Notes under the pieces: generated by a model
Seen by the model: only the letters and a program-made list of their open reading frames with translations
Told to the model about the DNA's origin: nothing
Database searches by the model: none
Source: Neisseria weixii
GTDB taxonomy: Bacteria; Pseudomonadota; Gammaproteobacteria; Burkholderiales; Neisseriaceae
Length of the DNA: 64,000 nucleotides
Assembly (NCBI RefSeq): GCF_002327085.1
Contig: NZ_CP023429.1
Location: forward strand, 2,346,383 to 2,410,382
Direction: 5' to 3'
In this document: one piece after another, positions 39,351-47,673 of the stretch
How the letters are laid out: every line of letters begins with the position of its first letter
Numbering within the stretch: the first letter of the stretch is position 1
Made by a program: the position numbers and the translations under genes

Positions 39351-39578
39351 CTATAATATTGAATATAAACATATATAAGCAATCGAGAAAAAAGCGATGC
39401 CGTATTTGAATAAAGCCTTATGTACAGGAACAGACCAAATAAAAATTATTGCGGATAATGCAACAATAAAAGAACCGTCTGCTATATTCCGTGCAATGAA
39501 TTCCTGTCTGATAAGATAAGACACGACTAAAAATACCACACAAAAAAAGACTTTTATTCCAATCGCTTTATTTTCCAT
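39351..39578 (-). CDS. Small three-span membrane protein, possible bacteriocin immunity protein
   Basis: The 75-residue protein, starting MENKAIGIKVFFCVV, is nearly all hydrophobic with about three spans and a charged turn (IRQEFIARN). The start codon overlaps the end of the upstream bacteriocin-like frame by 11 bases. No family was recognised. Small multi-span proteins directly after class II bacteriocin genes are often immunity proteins; that role is inference. It is much more AT-rich than neighbouring genes. Confidence 0.5.
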   Translation of the reverse strand: MENKAIGIKVFFCVVFLVVSYLIRQEFIARNIADGSFIVALSAIIFIWSVPVHKALFKYGIAFFSIAYICLYSIL

Positions 39579-39803
39579 ATCGCCAGGCAACACCAGTTAC
39601 CATTCCTCCTGCCAAAGCGCCATTAAATCCCCATCCCACACCTACGAAACCTTCGGTAGCAGCCGCGCTAGCTCCGGCGGACCATGCTAATGTAGTTAGT
39701 AAAAAAACGGCTGCCACCAACCGCACCAATGGCAGCCCCCAACCGGACCAAAAGCACCTTATACATATTTCAGTTCTTGAATAGATAAAACTTTCAATGC
39801 CAT
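39568..39803 (-). pseudogene. Possible double-glycine-type bacteriocin precursor, broken
   Basis: ATG 39803 reads MALKVLSIQELKYV, like the leader of double-glycine peptides (LxxQELxxVSG), then a stop at 39761-39759. The same frame goes on GAFGPVGG. One added base at the C5 run (39736-39740) gives GAAIGAVGGSRFF. Another frame gives EGFVGVGWGFNGALAGGMVT and ends RYGK at 39568. Glycine-rich GxxxG helices after such a leader fit class II bacteriocins. At least one nonsense change and two indels would be needed, so it is either decayed or badly sequenced. A single frame from 39873 also spans the region but lacks these features. Confidence 0.4.
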
Positions 39804-39873
39804 TCTTGGAATTAAAAAATATAAATAGAACCGGTTCAGTATCTACTGACTGAATATATTCGTTAAAATTCAT

Positions 39874-40097
39874 TTACAAAAGAAAGGACATGAAAAAAAT
39901 TTTTAGAATCATCTAGGAAAAAAAATCATATCAAAAGTAAGCTACCGCCCTACTGTTTGCGACTGTTTTTCAGACGGCGTTTTTATTTCCATTCCCACCA
40001 CTTTACGGCATAATAAGCCCTTTACAAATATTCATACTTTCAGACGGCCTGAATCCCTTTGCCATGCCGTATGAAACCTCATTCCGGAAAGTTAATT
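39874..40097. other. Region between bacteriocin-like locus and aromatic permease
   Basis: No gene supported. It holds two DUS (one variant, GACGGCGTTT) and the promoter-like ACTTTACGGCATAATAAG at about 40001 before the permease. Confidence 0.4.
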
Positions 40098-41339
40098 ATG
40101 TCTGCCAAACAACCGTCGCTCTTCGGCGGCGCGATGATTATTGCCGGTACGATTATCGGTGCCGGTATGTTTGCCAACCCCACCGCCACCTCGGGCGTGT
40201 GGTTTACCGGCGCGCTGCTGGTGCTGCTTTATACTTGGTTTTCCATGCTCTCCAGCGGCCTGATGATTTTGGAAGTGAACACGCATTACCCGCATGGTGC
40301 GAGTTTCGACACCATGGTGAAAGACTTGCTCGGCAAGGGCTGGAACGTGGTAAACGGTTTGGCGGTGGCGTTTGTGCTGTATCTTTTAACCTATGCCTAC
40401 ATTTTTGTCGGCGGCGATTTGACCGCGCAAGGCTTGGGCAGCCTGACCGGAAGCGAAGTGGCTTTACCGGTGGGGCAATTGGTGTTTTTCGGCGTGTTGG
40501 CGTGTTGCGTGTGGGCATCCACCCGCTTGGTTGACCGCCTCACCACCGTTTTAATCGGCGGCATGGTCATTACCTTTATCTGGGCGACCGGCGGTCTGAT
40601 TTCCACAGTCAAACTGCCGGTATTGTTCGACACCCAAGCCGCACCGCACACCAGCTATTGGATTTATGCCGCTGCTGCGTTGCCGGTGTGTTTGGCGTCG
40701 TTCGGCTTTCACGGTAATGTGTCCAGCCTGTTGAAATACTTCGACGGCGATGCGCCCAAAGTCGCCAAAGCCTTGAAAACGGGCACGCTGATTGCCTTAG
40801 TAATTTATGTGCTGTGGCAGCTGGCGATCCAAGGCAATTTGCCGCGCAATGAATTCGCCCCCGTGATTGCGGCGGAAGGCCAAGTTTCGGTTTTGATTGA
40901 AACGCTGTCGAAATTCGTGCCGACGGGCAGTATGGACAAAGTGTTGTCGTTCTTCGCGTATATGGCAATTGCCAGCTCGTTTTTGGGCGTAACTTTGGGC
41001 TTGTTCGACTACATTGCCGATATGTTCAAATGGAAAGAATACGCCGCCGACCGCAGCAAAACCGCCGCCGTCACCTTCCTGCCGCCGCTGGTTTGCTGTT
41101 TACTGTTCCCAACCGGTTTTGTGACTGCCATCGGCTATGTCGGCTTGGCCGCAACGGTATGGACGGCTTTGATTCCGGCCATGCTGCTCTACAAATCGCG
41201 CCGGAAATTCGGCGCGGGCAAAGGCTACTGCATCGGCGGCGGCGTGTGGCTGATGGTGTGGGTATTCGCCTTCGGCCTCATCAACATTGCTGCGCAAATT
41301 TTAAGCCAAATGGGTATTGTACCTGTGTTTACAGGCTGA
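40098..41339 (+). CDS. mtr: Aromatic amino acid permease (Mtr/TyrP family)
   Basis: The 413-residue HAAAP-family proton symporter has about 11 spans. GGAMIIAGTIIGAGMFANP is the family N terminus, and FGFHGNVSSLLKYFDGD is the characteristic loop. It is Mtr-like (tryptophan), but tyrosine or broader specificity cannot be excluded. I use ATG 40098; the upstream in-frame extension is DUS spacer. Confidence 0.9.
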   Translation: MSAKQPSLFGGAMIIAGTIIGAGMFANPTATSGVWFTGALLVLLYTWFSMLSSGLMILEVNTHYPHGASFDTMVKDLLGKGWNVVNGLAVAFVLYLLTYAYIFVGGDLTAQGLGSLTGSEVALPVGQLVFFGVLACCVWASTRLVDRLTTVLIGGMVITFIWATGGLISTVKLPVLFDTQAAPHTSYWIYAAAALPVCLASFGFHGNVSSLLKYFDGDAPKVAKALKTGTLIALVIYVLWQLAIQGNLPRNEFAPVIAAEGQVSVLIETLSKFVPTGSMDKVLSFFAYMAIASSFLGVTLGLFDYIADMFKWKEYAADRSKTAAVTFLPPLVCCLLFPTGFVTAIGYVGLAATVWTALIPAMLLYKSRRKFGAGKGYCIGGGVWLMVWVFAFGLINIAAQILSQMGIVPVFTG

Positions 41340-41394
41340 TTATCAGGCCGTCTGAAAGGCGGCCTTTTCTTTTATATTGTGAAACGATAACACC

Positions 41395-42654
41395 ATGCCC
41401 CAGACTTTCCACACCGTCATCATCGGTGCCGGTGCAGCCGGCATGTTGGCCGCTGCACGCATTGGTCAGACCGGACACCGCGTCGCGCTGATTGACCATG
41501 CTGCCAAAATCGGTGAAAAAATCCGCATTTCCGGCGGCGGCCGCTGCAATTTCACCAACCGCCATCTCAACGGCCACGATGGTTCGGCCTATTATGTATC
41601 ACAGAAGCCGCGCTTTGTGCGGCATGCCTTGGCGCAGTTTCATGCCGCCGATTTTATTGTCTTGGTGGAAAAACACGGCATCACTTATCACGAGAAACAC
41701 AAAGGCCAGCTTTTTTGCGACGGCAGCGCTCAGGAAATCATTACCATGCTGCAAAACGAATGCAAACAAGGCCGAGTGGTATGGCACACGGCTTGCACGG
41801 TCGAAACCGTCAACCTGCTTCAGACGGCCTCTGCCGCTGATTCACCGCGTTTCCGACTGCACACCGGCCACGGCGAATTTCAGGCACACAATCTGATTGT
41901 GGCTACGGGCGGCTTGGCGGTACCTGCCATTGGTGCGTCGCCTTTTGGCTATGAACTGGCCAAGCAATTCGGTCACAGCATCGTACCTCCCGAAGCAGCC
42001 TTAGTGCCGCTGCGTTTCGAGCATTGGGCGGAACACGGCTACGACCAGCTTTCCGGCATTGCCCTGCCGGTGCGCATCAGCGTGGGCAGCGGCAAAACGC
42101 GTGTGTCGTTTGATGAAGATTTACTGTTCCGCCACAAAGGCTTGAGCGGCCCGGCGATTTTGCAGATTTCCAGCTATTGGCACAGCGGCCAAACCATCGC
42201 CATCGACCTGGTACCCGACACCGGCCTTGCCGCTGAATTGTGCACCGGCAAAAACGGCCAAAAAATCCAGCTCAACACCGCCTTAAAATCACTCTGCCCG
42301 TCCCTGCCCGAACGCTTACTGGAAACATGGCTGAGGCGCGCCGAGTTCGCCCCGTATGCCGCGCACAAATGGGCGGATGTACCGAATGCCGTCTTAGTCA
42401 AACTCGGCCAAAGCCTGAACCAATGGACGCTTCTACCCAGCGGTTCAGACGGCCATAAAAAAGCCGAAGCCACGCGCGGCGGAGTGAATGTGAAAGAAAT
42501 CGACCCGAAAACCATGCAAAGCAAATTGCAGCCGGGCTTGTATTTCATCGGCGAAGTGATGGACATCACCGGCTGGCTCGGCGGCTACAATTTCCAATGG
42601 GCATGGTCTTCGGCCTTATGTGCGGCAGAAGCTGTCTGCCGGGAATCAGCGTAA
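41395..42654 (+). CDS. NAD(P)/FAD-dependent oxidoreductase (HI0933/YhiN family)
   Basis: The 419-residue flavoprotein has the dinucleotide fold VIIGAGAAGMLAAARIGQ, the family motif RISGGGRCNFTN, TGGLAVPAIGASPFGYELA, and the C-terminal GEVMDITGWLGGYNFQWAWSS. The physiological substrate is unknown. Two in-frame DUS are present. Confidence 0.92.
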   Translation: MPQTFHTVIIGAGAAGMLAAARIGQTGHRVALIDHAAKIGEKIRISGGGRCNFTNRHLNGHDGSAYYVSQKPRFVRHALAQFHAADFIVLVEKHGITYHEKHKGQLFCDGSAQEIITMLQNECKQGRVVWHTACTVETVNLLQTASAADSPRFRLHTGHGEFQAHNLIVATGGLAVPAIGASPFGYELAKQFGHSIVPPEAALVPLRFEHWAEHGYDQLSGIALPVRISVGSGKTRVSFDEDLLFRHKGLSGPAILQISSYWHSGQTIAIDLVPDTGLAAELCTGKNGQKIQLNTALKSLCPSLPERLLETWLRRAEFAPYAAHKWADVPNAVLVKLGQSLNQWTLLPSGSDGHKKAEATRGGVNVKEIDPKTMQSKLQPGLYFIGEVMDITGWLGGYNFQWAWSSALCAAEAVCRESA

Positions 42655-42772
42655 GCCCCAACCTATTCAGACGGCCTGAATTGCATATTACCGGTGCGAA
42701 AAGCGGCGGATTACTGGTAAAATAGGCCGTCTGAAACCTTGTTCGGACTGCATCAATACACGAAAGCCCTCC

Positions 42773-43225
42773 ATGTACGACCACTTTCAATTCCACACCG
42801 GAGAAGACTACCCTGCCGATTTGTCACCCGACCATGCCGCCACCCACATGGGCATGTATTTCCAATGGGCGGCCGGTCAAGGGCTGGTGAATCCGGTATG
42901 GCAGACTGCGCCGGAAACCGCCTCCGACTTCGCCGCCATGCTGGACGGCACATTTAGCGGTGCGGTATTTGTGCGCAACCATTTGGGCAGCGTGCTCACG
43001 CCCCAAGACTTTACCGAACTGGGTCAACGCTTTACCGAGTTTTATTACGACGATGAAGACGAAGGCTACGGCGCGTTTATGGAAGACTACGTCACCACGC
43101 TCGATACGCCGCAACTGCCCAGCTTCTACCATGTGGCCGACACGCCCGAAAACTACGCCTTGCTCGCGCCCGTTTTTCAGGCAGCCTTTGAGCGCTGGAA
43201 GCATTCTTTAAAAAAAATAATCTGA
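42773..43225 (+). CDS. Conserved hypothetical protein (DUF7832-like)
   Basis: The 150-residue soluble acidic protein begins MYDHFQFHTGEDYPADL and contains HMGMYFQWAAGQGLV and the acidic turn YYDDEDEGYGAF. It looks like a family I recall as DUF7832, of unknown function, sometimes found among toxin/immunity genes. No signal or membrane segment. It is probably cotranscribed with gmhB, 38 bases downstream. Confidence 0.7.
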   Translation: MYDHFQFHTGEDYPADLSPDHAATHMGMYFQWAAGQGLVNPVWQTAPETASDFAAMLDGTFSGAVFVRNHLGSVLTPQDFTELGQRFTEFYYDDEDEGYGAFMEDYVTTLDTPQLPSFYHVADTPENYALLAPVFQAAFERWKHSLKKII

Positions 43226-43263
43226 CACGGCCATATTGAAAAAGGCCGTCTGAAAGCCACACT

Positions 43264-43839
43264 ATGCCATCCCACAACAAACTCATCATCCTCGACCGCG
43301 ACGGCGTGATTAACCAAGACCGCGACGACTTCGTCAAATCCGTTGACGAATGGATTCCGATTGAAGGCAGCATGGACGCCATCGCCTTTCTCACCGAAGC
43401 AGGCTACACGGTCGCCGTAGCCACCAACCAATCAGGCATCGGCCGCAAATATTTCACCCTGCAAGACCTCACCGAAATGCACGCCAAAATGCACCGCTTG
43501 GCGCTGCAGGCCGGCGGCGTGATTGACGGCATTTGGTTCTGCACGCATTTGGCCGACGACAACTGCAACTGCCGCAAACCCAAGCCCGGCATGATTCAAG
43601 ACATTTTAAACCGCTTCCAAGCCCAAGCTGCCGACACTTGGTTAGTGGGCGACAGCCTGCGCGATTTGCAGGCCATGGATGCCGTTGGCGGCAAATCAGC
43701 CTTGGTATTGACCGGCAAAGGCAAAAAAACCTTGCAGGAGAAGGAAGAAGAATTGCCGGAAAACACGCAAATCTTCGACAATCTGCTGGCTTTTGCACAA
43801 TACATCACGCAAGAAGAATTGAAACCAGACGAAGCTTAA
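43264..43839 (+). CDS. gmhB: D-glycero-beta-D-manno-heptose 1,7-bisphosphate 7-phosphatase
   Basis: GmhB is the HAD phosphatase of ADP-heptose synthesis for the LOS inner core. It has 191 residues, catalytic Asp pair in LDRDGVINQDRDD, VATNQSGIGR, the zinc-binding loop C-x-H...DDNCNCRKPKPGM, and LVGDSLRDLQAM. plsC follows 30 bases later, so envelope genes are grouped. Confidence 0.95.
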   Translation: MPSHNKLIILDRDGVINQDRDDFVKSVDEWIPIEGSMDAIAFLTEAGYTVAVATNQSGIGRKYFTLQDLTEMHAKMHRLALQAGGVIDGIWFCTHLADDNCNCRKPKPGMIQDILNRFQAQAADTWLVGDSLRDLQAMDAVGGKSALVLTGKGKKTLQEKEEELPENTQIFDNLLAFAQYITQEELKPDEA

Positions 43840-43869
43840 GGCCGTCTGAAAAGAAAGCGCGCATCATTT

Positions 43870-44604
43870 ATGCTGTTGATTAAAAACCTGATTTACTGGC
43901 TGATTCTGTCCGTCAGCCTGATTGTATTGTTTCCCTTTATGCTTTTGGCTGCACCAATCCCCGGCGGCGCACACAAAATGGCGCAAGTTTGGGTATCGAT
44001 TTTGAATTGGTCGCTGAAAAACATCATCGGTCTGAAATACCGCTTAATCGGCGCGGAAAACATCCCTTCCAAGCCGTCGATTATCTGTTCCAAACACCAA
44101 AGCGGCTGGGAAACCTTGGCTTTGCAGGAAATTTTTCCGCCGCAGGTTTATGTTGCCAAACGCGAACTGTTTAAAATCCCGTTTTTCGGCTGGGGTTTGA
44201 AACTGGTCAAAACCATCGGCATCGACCGCAGCAACCGCCGCGAAGCCAACGACCAATTGATGAAACAGGGTTTGGCGCGCAAAAACGAAGGCTATTGGAT
44301 TTCCATTTTTCCCGAAGGCACGCGCCTGCCGCCCGGCACGCACGGCAAATACAAGCTCGGCGGCGCACGCATGGCGAAAATGTTTGAAATGGACATCGTG
44401 CCGGTCGCGCTCAACAGCGGCGAATTCTGGCCGAAAGATTCATTTATGAAATATCCCGGCGAAATCACCGTCGTCATCGGCAAACCGATTGCGCACGACA
44501 GTGGCAGCGACGCCGAACTAATGGCCGAATGCGAAAACTGGATTGAAGCACGTCAAGCCGAAATCACCGGTCAGGGTCCGTTCGCACCCCAAAAGGCCGT
44601 CTGA
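43870..44604 (+). CDS. plsC: 1-Acyl-sn-glycerol-3-phosphate acyltransferase
   Basis: PlsC converts lysophosphatidate to phosphatidate at the inner membrane. It has 244 residues, an N-terminal span, the acyltransferase HX4E-type box CSKHQSGWET, then FPEGTRLPPGT. The neisserial paralogue NlaA is similar and I cannot separate them. The stop TGA comes from a DUS (Q-K-A-V-stop). The next gene starts 3 bases later. Confidence 0.93.
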   Translation: MLLIKNLIYWLILSVSLIVLFPFMLLAAPIPGGAHKMAQVWVSILNWSLKNIIGLKYRLIGAENIPSKPSIICSKHQSGWETLALQEIFPPQVYVAKRELFKIPFFGWGLKLVKTIGIDRSNRREANDQLMKQGLARKNEGYWISIFPEGTRLPPGTHGKYKLGGARMAKMFEMDIVPVALNSGEFWPKDSFMKYPGEITVVIGKPIAHDSGSDAELMAECENWIEARQAEITGQGPFAPQKAV

Positions 44605-44607
44605 AAC

Positions 44608-45302
44608 ATGCCGCGCTTCACCCACACTTTTTCAGACGGCCTTGAAATCGACATCGATTTAAAACGCAGTGCCAAGAAAACCTCATCCTGCGCCCCATCG
44701 ACGGCCAAACAGTCAGCATCAATATTCCGCCGTTTCTCAGCGCCGCGCGTTTGCAACAATGGCTGTCGGAAAACGAATCTTTACTGCGCCAAACTTTAGC
44801 CAAAACGCCTGCCCGTCCGCTTACCAACCCTTCGGAAAAACCGGCATGGATTTGGTATCAAGGTGTTCAGACGGCCTTAACCGCTACGCCGCACGCCACC
44901 ATCACTTTGCGGCCGTCTGAAATTTATCTGCCCGAAAAAAGCTGGCCGCAGCAGCAAACCCATTTGCGCCGCTTCCTGCATCAACGCGCCACCGAATATC
45001 TGTTGCCTCGCCTGGCCGGCCACGCGGCCGCCATGGATGTGCACCCTGCCGCCACCGCCTTGAGCAACGCCAAAACCTTCTGGGGCGTGTGCCGCCACCG
45101 CACCGGCATCCGCTTGAATTGGCGGCTGATCGGCGTGCCGGAATTTGTGGCCGATTACGTGTGCGTGCATGAACTCTGCCACCTGACCCACCCCGACCAC
45201 AGCGCGAAATTTTGGGCATTGGTCAACCGCCATACGCCGCACACTGCTGCCGCCCAAGCTTGGCTGAAAGCGCATGGTCATGAATTGTTTGTATTAGGCT
45301 GA
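44608..45302 (+). pseudogene. YgjP-type zinc metallopeptidase (frameshifted)
   Basis: MPRFTHTFSDGLEIDIDLKRS opens the gene; the start region itself contains a DUS. The frame derails in the A-run at 44677-44680. One added A gives KNLILRPIDGQTVSINIPPF and joins the long C-terminal frame, for about 231 residues. The zinc motif HELCHLTHPDHSAKFW is the YgjP/SprT-like (DUF45) site. Function unknown. Immediately downstream of plsC. Confidence 0.85.
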
Positions 45303-45525
45303 ATCATGCGGTACATTAGCCTCATCTTTCAGACGGCCTGAGATATAGAAAACCCTAAGTTTGAGTGCAGTTCGAAGTTATAACAGCACAGAAAGCGCAG
45401 ACATATCACGAAGATAGACAAGCTTTCGGGCAGCGCATAACGAAGAAATGTGTCAAAGATAGGGATTTGCAAAGGTCTCGGCCTATTTATTCTTATGCTG
45501 CACCGTCTGAATCCCACACGAAAGG
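45303..45525. other. Intergenic repeat-like region before the lipocalin
   Basis: No gene. A DUS at about 45331 and GCAAAGGTCTCGG at 45469, the same motif as the ends of the element at 29.4 kb, suggest remnants of a neisserial repeat. Confidence 0.4.
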
Positions 45526-46074
45526 ATGAATATGCGTTTTCCTGCCAAATTTGTTGCCTTATCGTTAGGCATCCTTGCCGCCACCGCCCAATCCGCCGAA
45601 CCACAAAACGAACCGCAAACCGTCGCACAAGTGGATATTCCGCGCTACATGGGCACATGGTACGAACAAGTCCGTCTGCCTATGCGTTTCCAAGACGGTT
45701 GCGTGTCGGATGTTAAGGCACAATACCGATTGACCGAAAAACAAGTGGTGAAAATCACCAATTCCTGTCGCAAAAAAGACGGCAGCATGATCAGCGCCGA
45801 TGCGGAAGTGAAAAAAGTGGATGAAAACGGCAGTAAATTGCGTATTTCATTCTTACCCAAGGCTATCAACTGGGTGCCGGTTGCCCGCTCGTCTTACTGG
45901 ATTTTGCGCTTAGACGACAATTACCAAACCGCGCTGGTCGGCACGCCCAACCGCAAATACCTGTGGGTATTGTCACGCGAACCAAAGCTGGACGAAGCCA
46001 CTTTACAAAGCTACATCGAAACGGCCAAGCAACAGGGCTATGATGTTTCCAAGCTGGTTCGCAGCGTACAATAA
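45526..46074 (+). CDS. Lipocalin-family (Blc-like) exported protein
   Basis: The 182-residue protein has a cleavable signal (LGILAATAQSAE) and the lipocalin signature VDIPRYMGTWYEQVRLP, then INWVPVARSSYWILRLDDNY and KYLWVLSREP. It resembles bacterial Blc, which binds lysophospholipids, but no lipobox Cys is present, so it should be periplasmic. ATG 45526 and 45532 are both possible. Confidence 0.92.
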   Translation: MNMRFPAKFVALSLGILAATAQSAEPQNEPQTVAQVDIPRYMGTWYEQVRLPMRFQDGCVSDVKAQYRLTEKQVVKITNSCRKKDGSMISADAEVKKVDENGSKLRISFLPKAINWVPVARSSYWILRLDDNYQTALVGTPNRKYLWVLSREPKLDEATLQSYIETAKQQGYDVSKLVRSVQ

Positions 46075-46089
46075 AAATTGATTCATAAT

Positions 46090-46125
46090 AACAAAGGCCG
46101 TCTGAATGTTCAGACGGCCTTTGTT
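46090..46125. terminator. DUS palindrome terminator between lipocalin and ccp
   Basis: AACAAAGGCCGTCTGAAT and its inverted copy form a loopless stem between convergent genes. Confidence 0.85.
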
Positions 46126-46135
46126 TGACTGCATA

Positions 46136-47317
46136 TTATTTGTTGTCAGGGTGGGATTCCGTCGGGCTAGACAACGGCAATTCAGGCATAGTGCGTGCTT
46201 TTTCCGGAACAGAGCCGGACAAGGTATGCAAGAATGCGACGATGCTGTCGACCTCTTCCTTCTTCAATTCTTTACCCAATTGCGCCTGCCCCATGATTTG
46301 AACGGCTTTATCCAATTCCCACACGCTGCCGTTGTGGAAGTAAGGATAAGTTTTGGCCACATTACGCAAGCCCGGTACGCGGAAGAAATATTGGTCGGCT
46401 TCGTTTTTGGTCACATCGGCACGACCCTTGTCGTGGTTCGGGTCTTCAATGAATTTCCAATAAGGACCTTGCACCAAACCGAATTTTTGAAACGAATTAC
46501 CGCCCAAACCCACGCCGGCATGGCACGCAATACAACCGTTATCCATAAACGAGCGCAGGCCTTTGCGTTCTTGTTCGTTCAAGGCATTGATGTTGCCTTT
46601 CAAATATTCGTCCCACTTGGTCGGTGTCAGCAAAGTGCGCTCAAACGCAGCAATCGCGGTGGTGATGTTTTTGAAGCTGATTGCGCCGTCTTGAGGGAAG
46701 GCTGCTTTAAACGCTGCCTGGTATTCCGGAATGTTTACGATTTTGGCCACAACGGCTTCTTCGCTGCTGTTCGCCATTTCCACCGGGTTCAGCAACGGCC
46801 CGCCTGCTTGCTCTTCCACATCAGCCGCACGGCCGTCCCAGAATTGCATGTCTAAAGTTGCCGCGTTCAACACGGTCGGCGAGTTACGGCCACCGAAGCC
46901 GCCTTTGTGACCTTGGCTGGTCGGCATATTGTCCACACCGGCAGAAGCCAAGTTGTGGCAAGAGTTGCAGCTTACGGTATTGCCTTTCGACAAGCGAGGC
47001 TCATACCATAATGATTGGCCAAGTTCGACTTGTTCAGGCGTAAAAGGACGCAGCTTCTGCATTTCTTCAGTCGTTGGCAGTGGTTTGAAAATGCCTTGCG
47101 CACGTTGCAGCAAATCTTTATCTTCTTGCGATGCGCCGCTGTTATCATACGCAGCCTGAGAAGCCGGTGCCGCATCAGGCTCTGAAGCTGCCGGCGCTGC
47201 AACCGGCGCGGAAGCAGTAGGCACAGCCGCTTGCTCAGCAGGCTTGTCACCACAGGCAGCCAATGCCGCCAGCACTGCAAGATAGAGGGCGATTTTGCCG
47301 AAAGCTTGGTATTTCAT
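46136..47317 (-). CDS. ccp: Di-haem cytochrome c peroxidase, lipoprotein
   Basis: The enzyme reduces hydrogen peroxide to water with electrons from cytochrome c in the periplasm. It has 393 residues: lipobox LAALAAC, an Ala/Pro-rich linker, first haem site CNSCH, second CIACH, and FFRVPGLRNVAKTYPYFHNG near the active site. Related neisserial Ccp is FNR-dependent; a matching site lies upstream. The linker resembles those of other neisserial surface or periplasmic lipoproteins. Confidence 0.95.
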   Translation of the reverse strand: MKYQAFGKIALYLAVLAALAACGDKPAEQAAVPTASAPVAAPAASEPDAAPASQAAYDNSGASQEDKDLLQRAQGIFKPLPTTEEMQKLRPFTPEQVELGQSLWYEPRLSKGNTVSCNSCHNLASAGVDNMPTSQGHKGGFGGRNSPTVLNAATLDMQFWDGRAADVEEQAGGPLLNPVEMANSSEEAVVAKIVNIPEYQAAFKAAFPQDGAISFKNITTAIAAFERTLLTPTKWDEYLKGNINALNEQERKGLRSFMDNGCIACHAGVGLGGNSFQKFGLVQGPYWKFIEDPNHDKGRADVTKNEADQYFFRVPGLRNVAKTYPYFHNGSVWELDKAVQIMGQAQLGKELKKEEVDSIVAFLHTLSGSVPEKARTMPELPLSSPTESHPDNK

Positions 47318-47329
47318 GGCGTATTCCTT

Positions 47330-47353
47330 TATATATTTATATATTTATATATT
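47330..47353. repeat. Three tandem copies of an 8-bp AT unit in the ccp leader
   Basis: TATATATT occurs exactly three times in a row, ending about 12 bases from the ccp start codon and adjoining its AAAGGAA ribosome site on the minus strand. It may include the -10 region. Confidence 0.85.
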
Positions 47354-47403
47354 AAAAAGGGAAAACACTGCTCACCTAAAGCAGCCGAACCCTATGGTTA
47401 GAT

Positions 47404-47417
47404 TTGATGAAAATCCT
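47404..47417. promoter_or_regulatory. Possible FNR site upstream of ccp
   Basis: TTGATGAAAATCCT matches 8 of 10 fixed positions of the FNR consensus TTGAT-N4-ATCAA. It lies about 90 bases from the ccp start. Confidence 0.45.
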
Positions 47418-47673
47418 ACATTTGATTACTGCCGTATTGCCATTGCTTTGGTTAATTTATGTATAGAGTATAATCAGACTCGACTGCCGTCTTTTTGCGA
47501 TAAATCAATTTTGACACCATCATAGCCAAAACCAATACATCGGATAGCTAAAATTTTAACTTCTTATTCATTTCTAAGAATTGCCCGAATTTAACCGCAA
47601 ATCACGTCGTATCACTTGCGCCCGATGGCCGATTGTTTTAAAGTTAGGCGCAAATCTTACTAGGGAAACTTCT
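47418..47673. other. Upstream region of gpsA
   Basis: No gene recognised. It should contain the gpsA promoter. No DUS is present, which is unusual for a gap of this size here. Confidence 0.4.

Noticed and set aside
39568..39873. Single 101-codon frame from 39873 as a normal protein gene
   Set aside because: No ribosome site precedes the ATG at 39873 and the translation mixes unrelated segments; the bacteriocin-like features are spread over other phases.
39890..39920. Tiny plus-strand peptide MKKIFRII after AAAGGA
   Set aside because: Only eight codons with no neighbour to attenuate; AT-rich chance is the likely cause.
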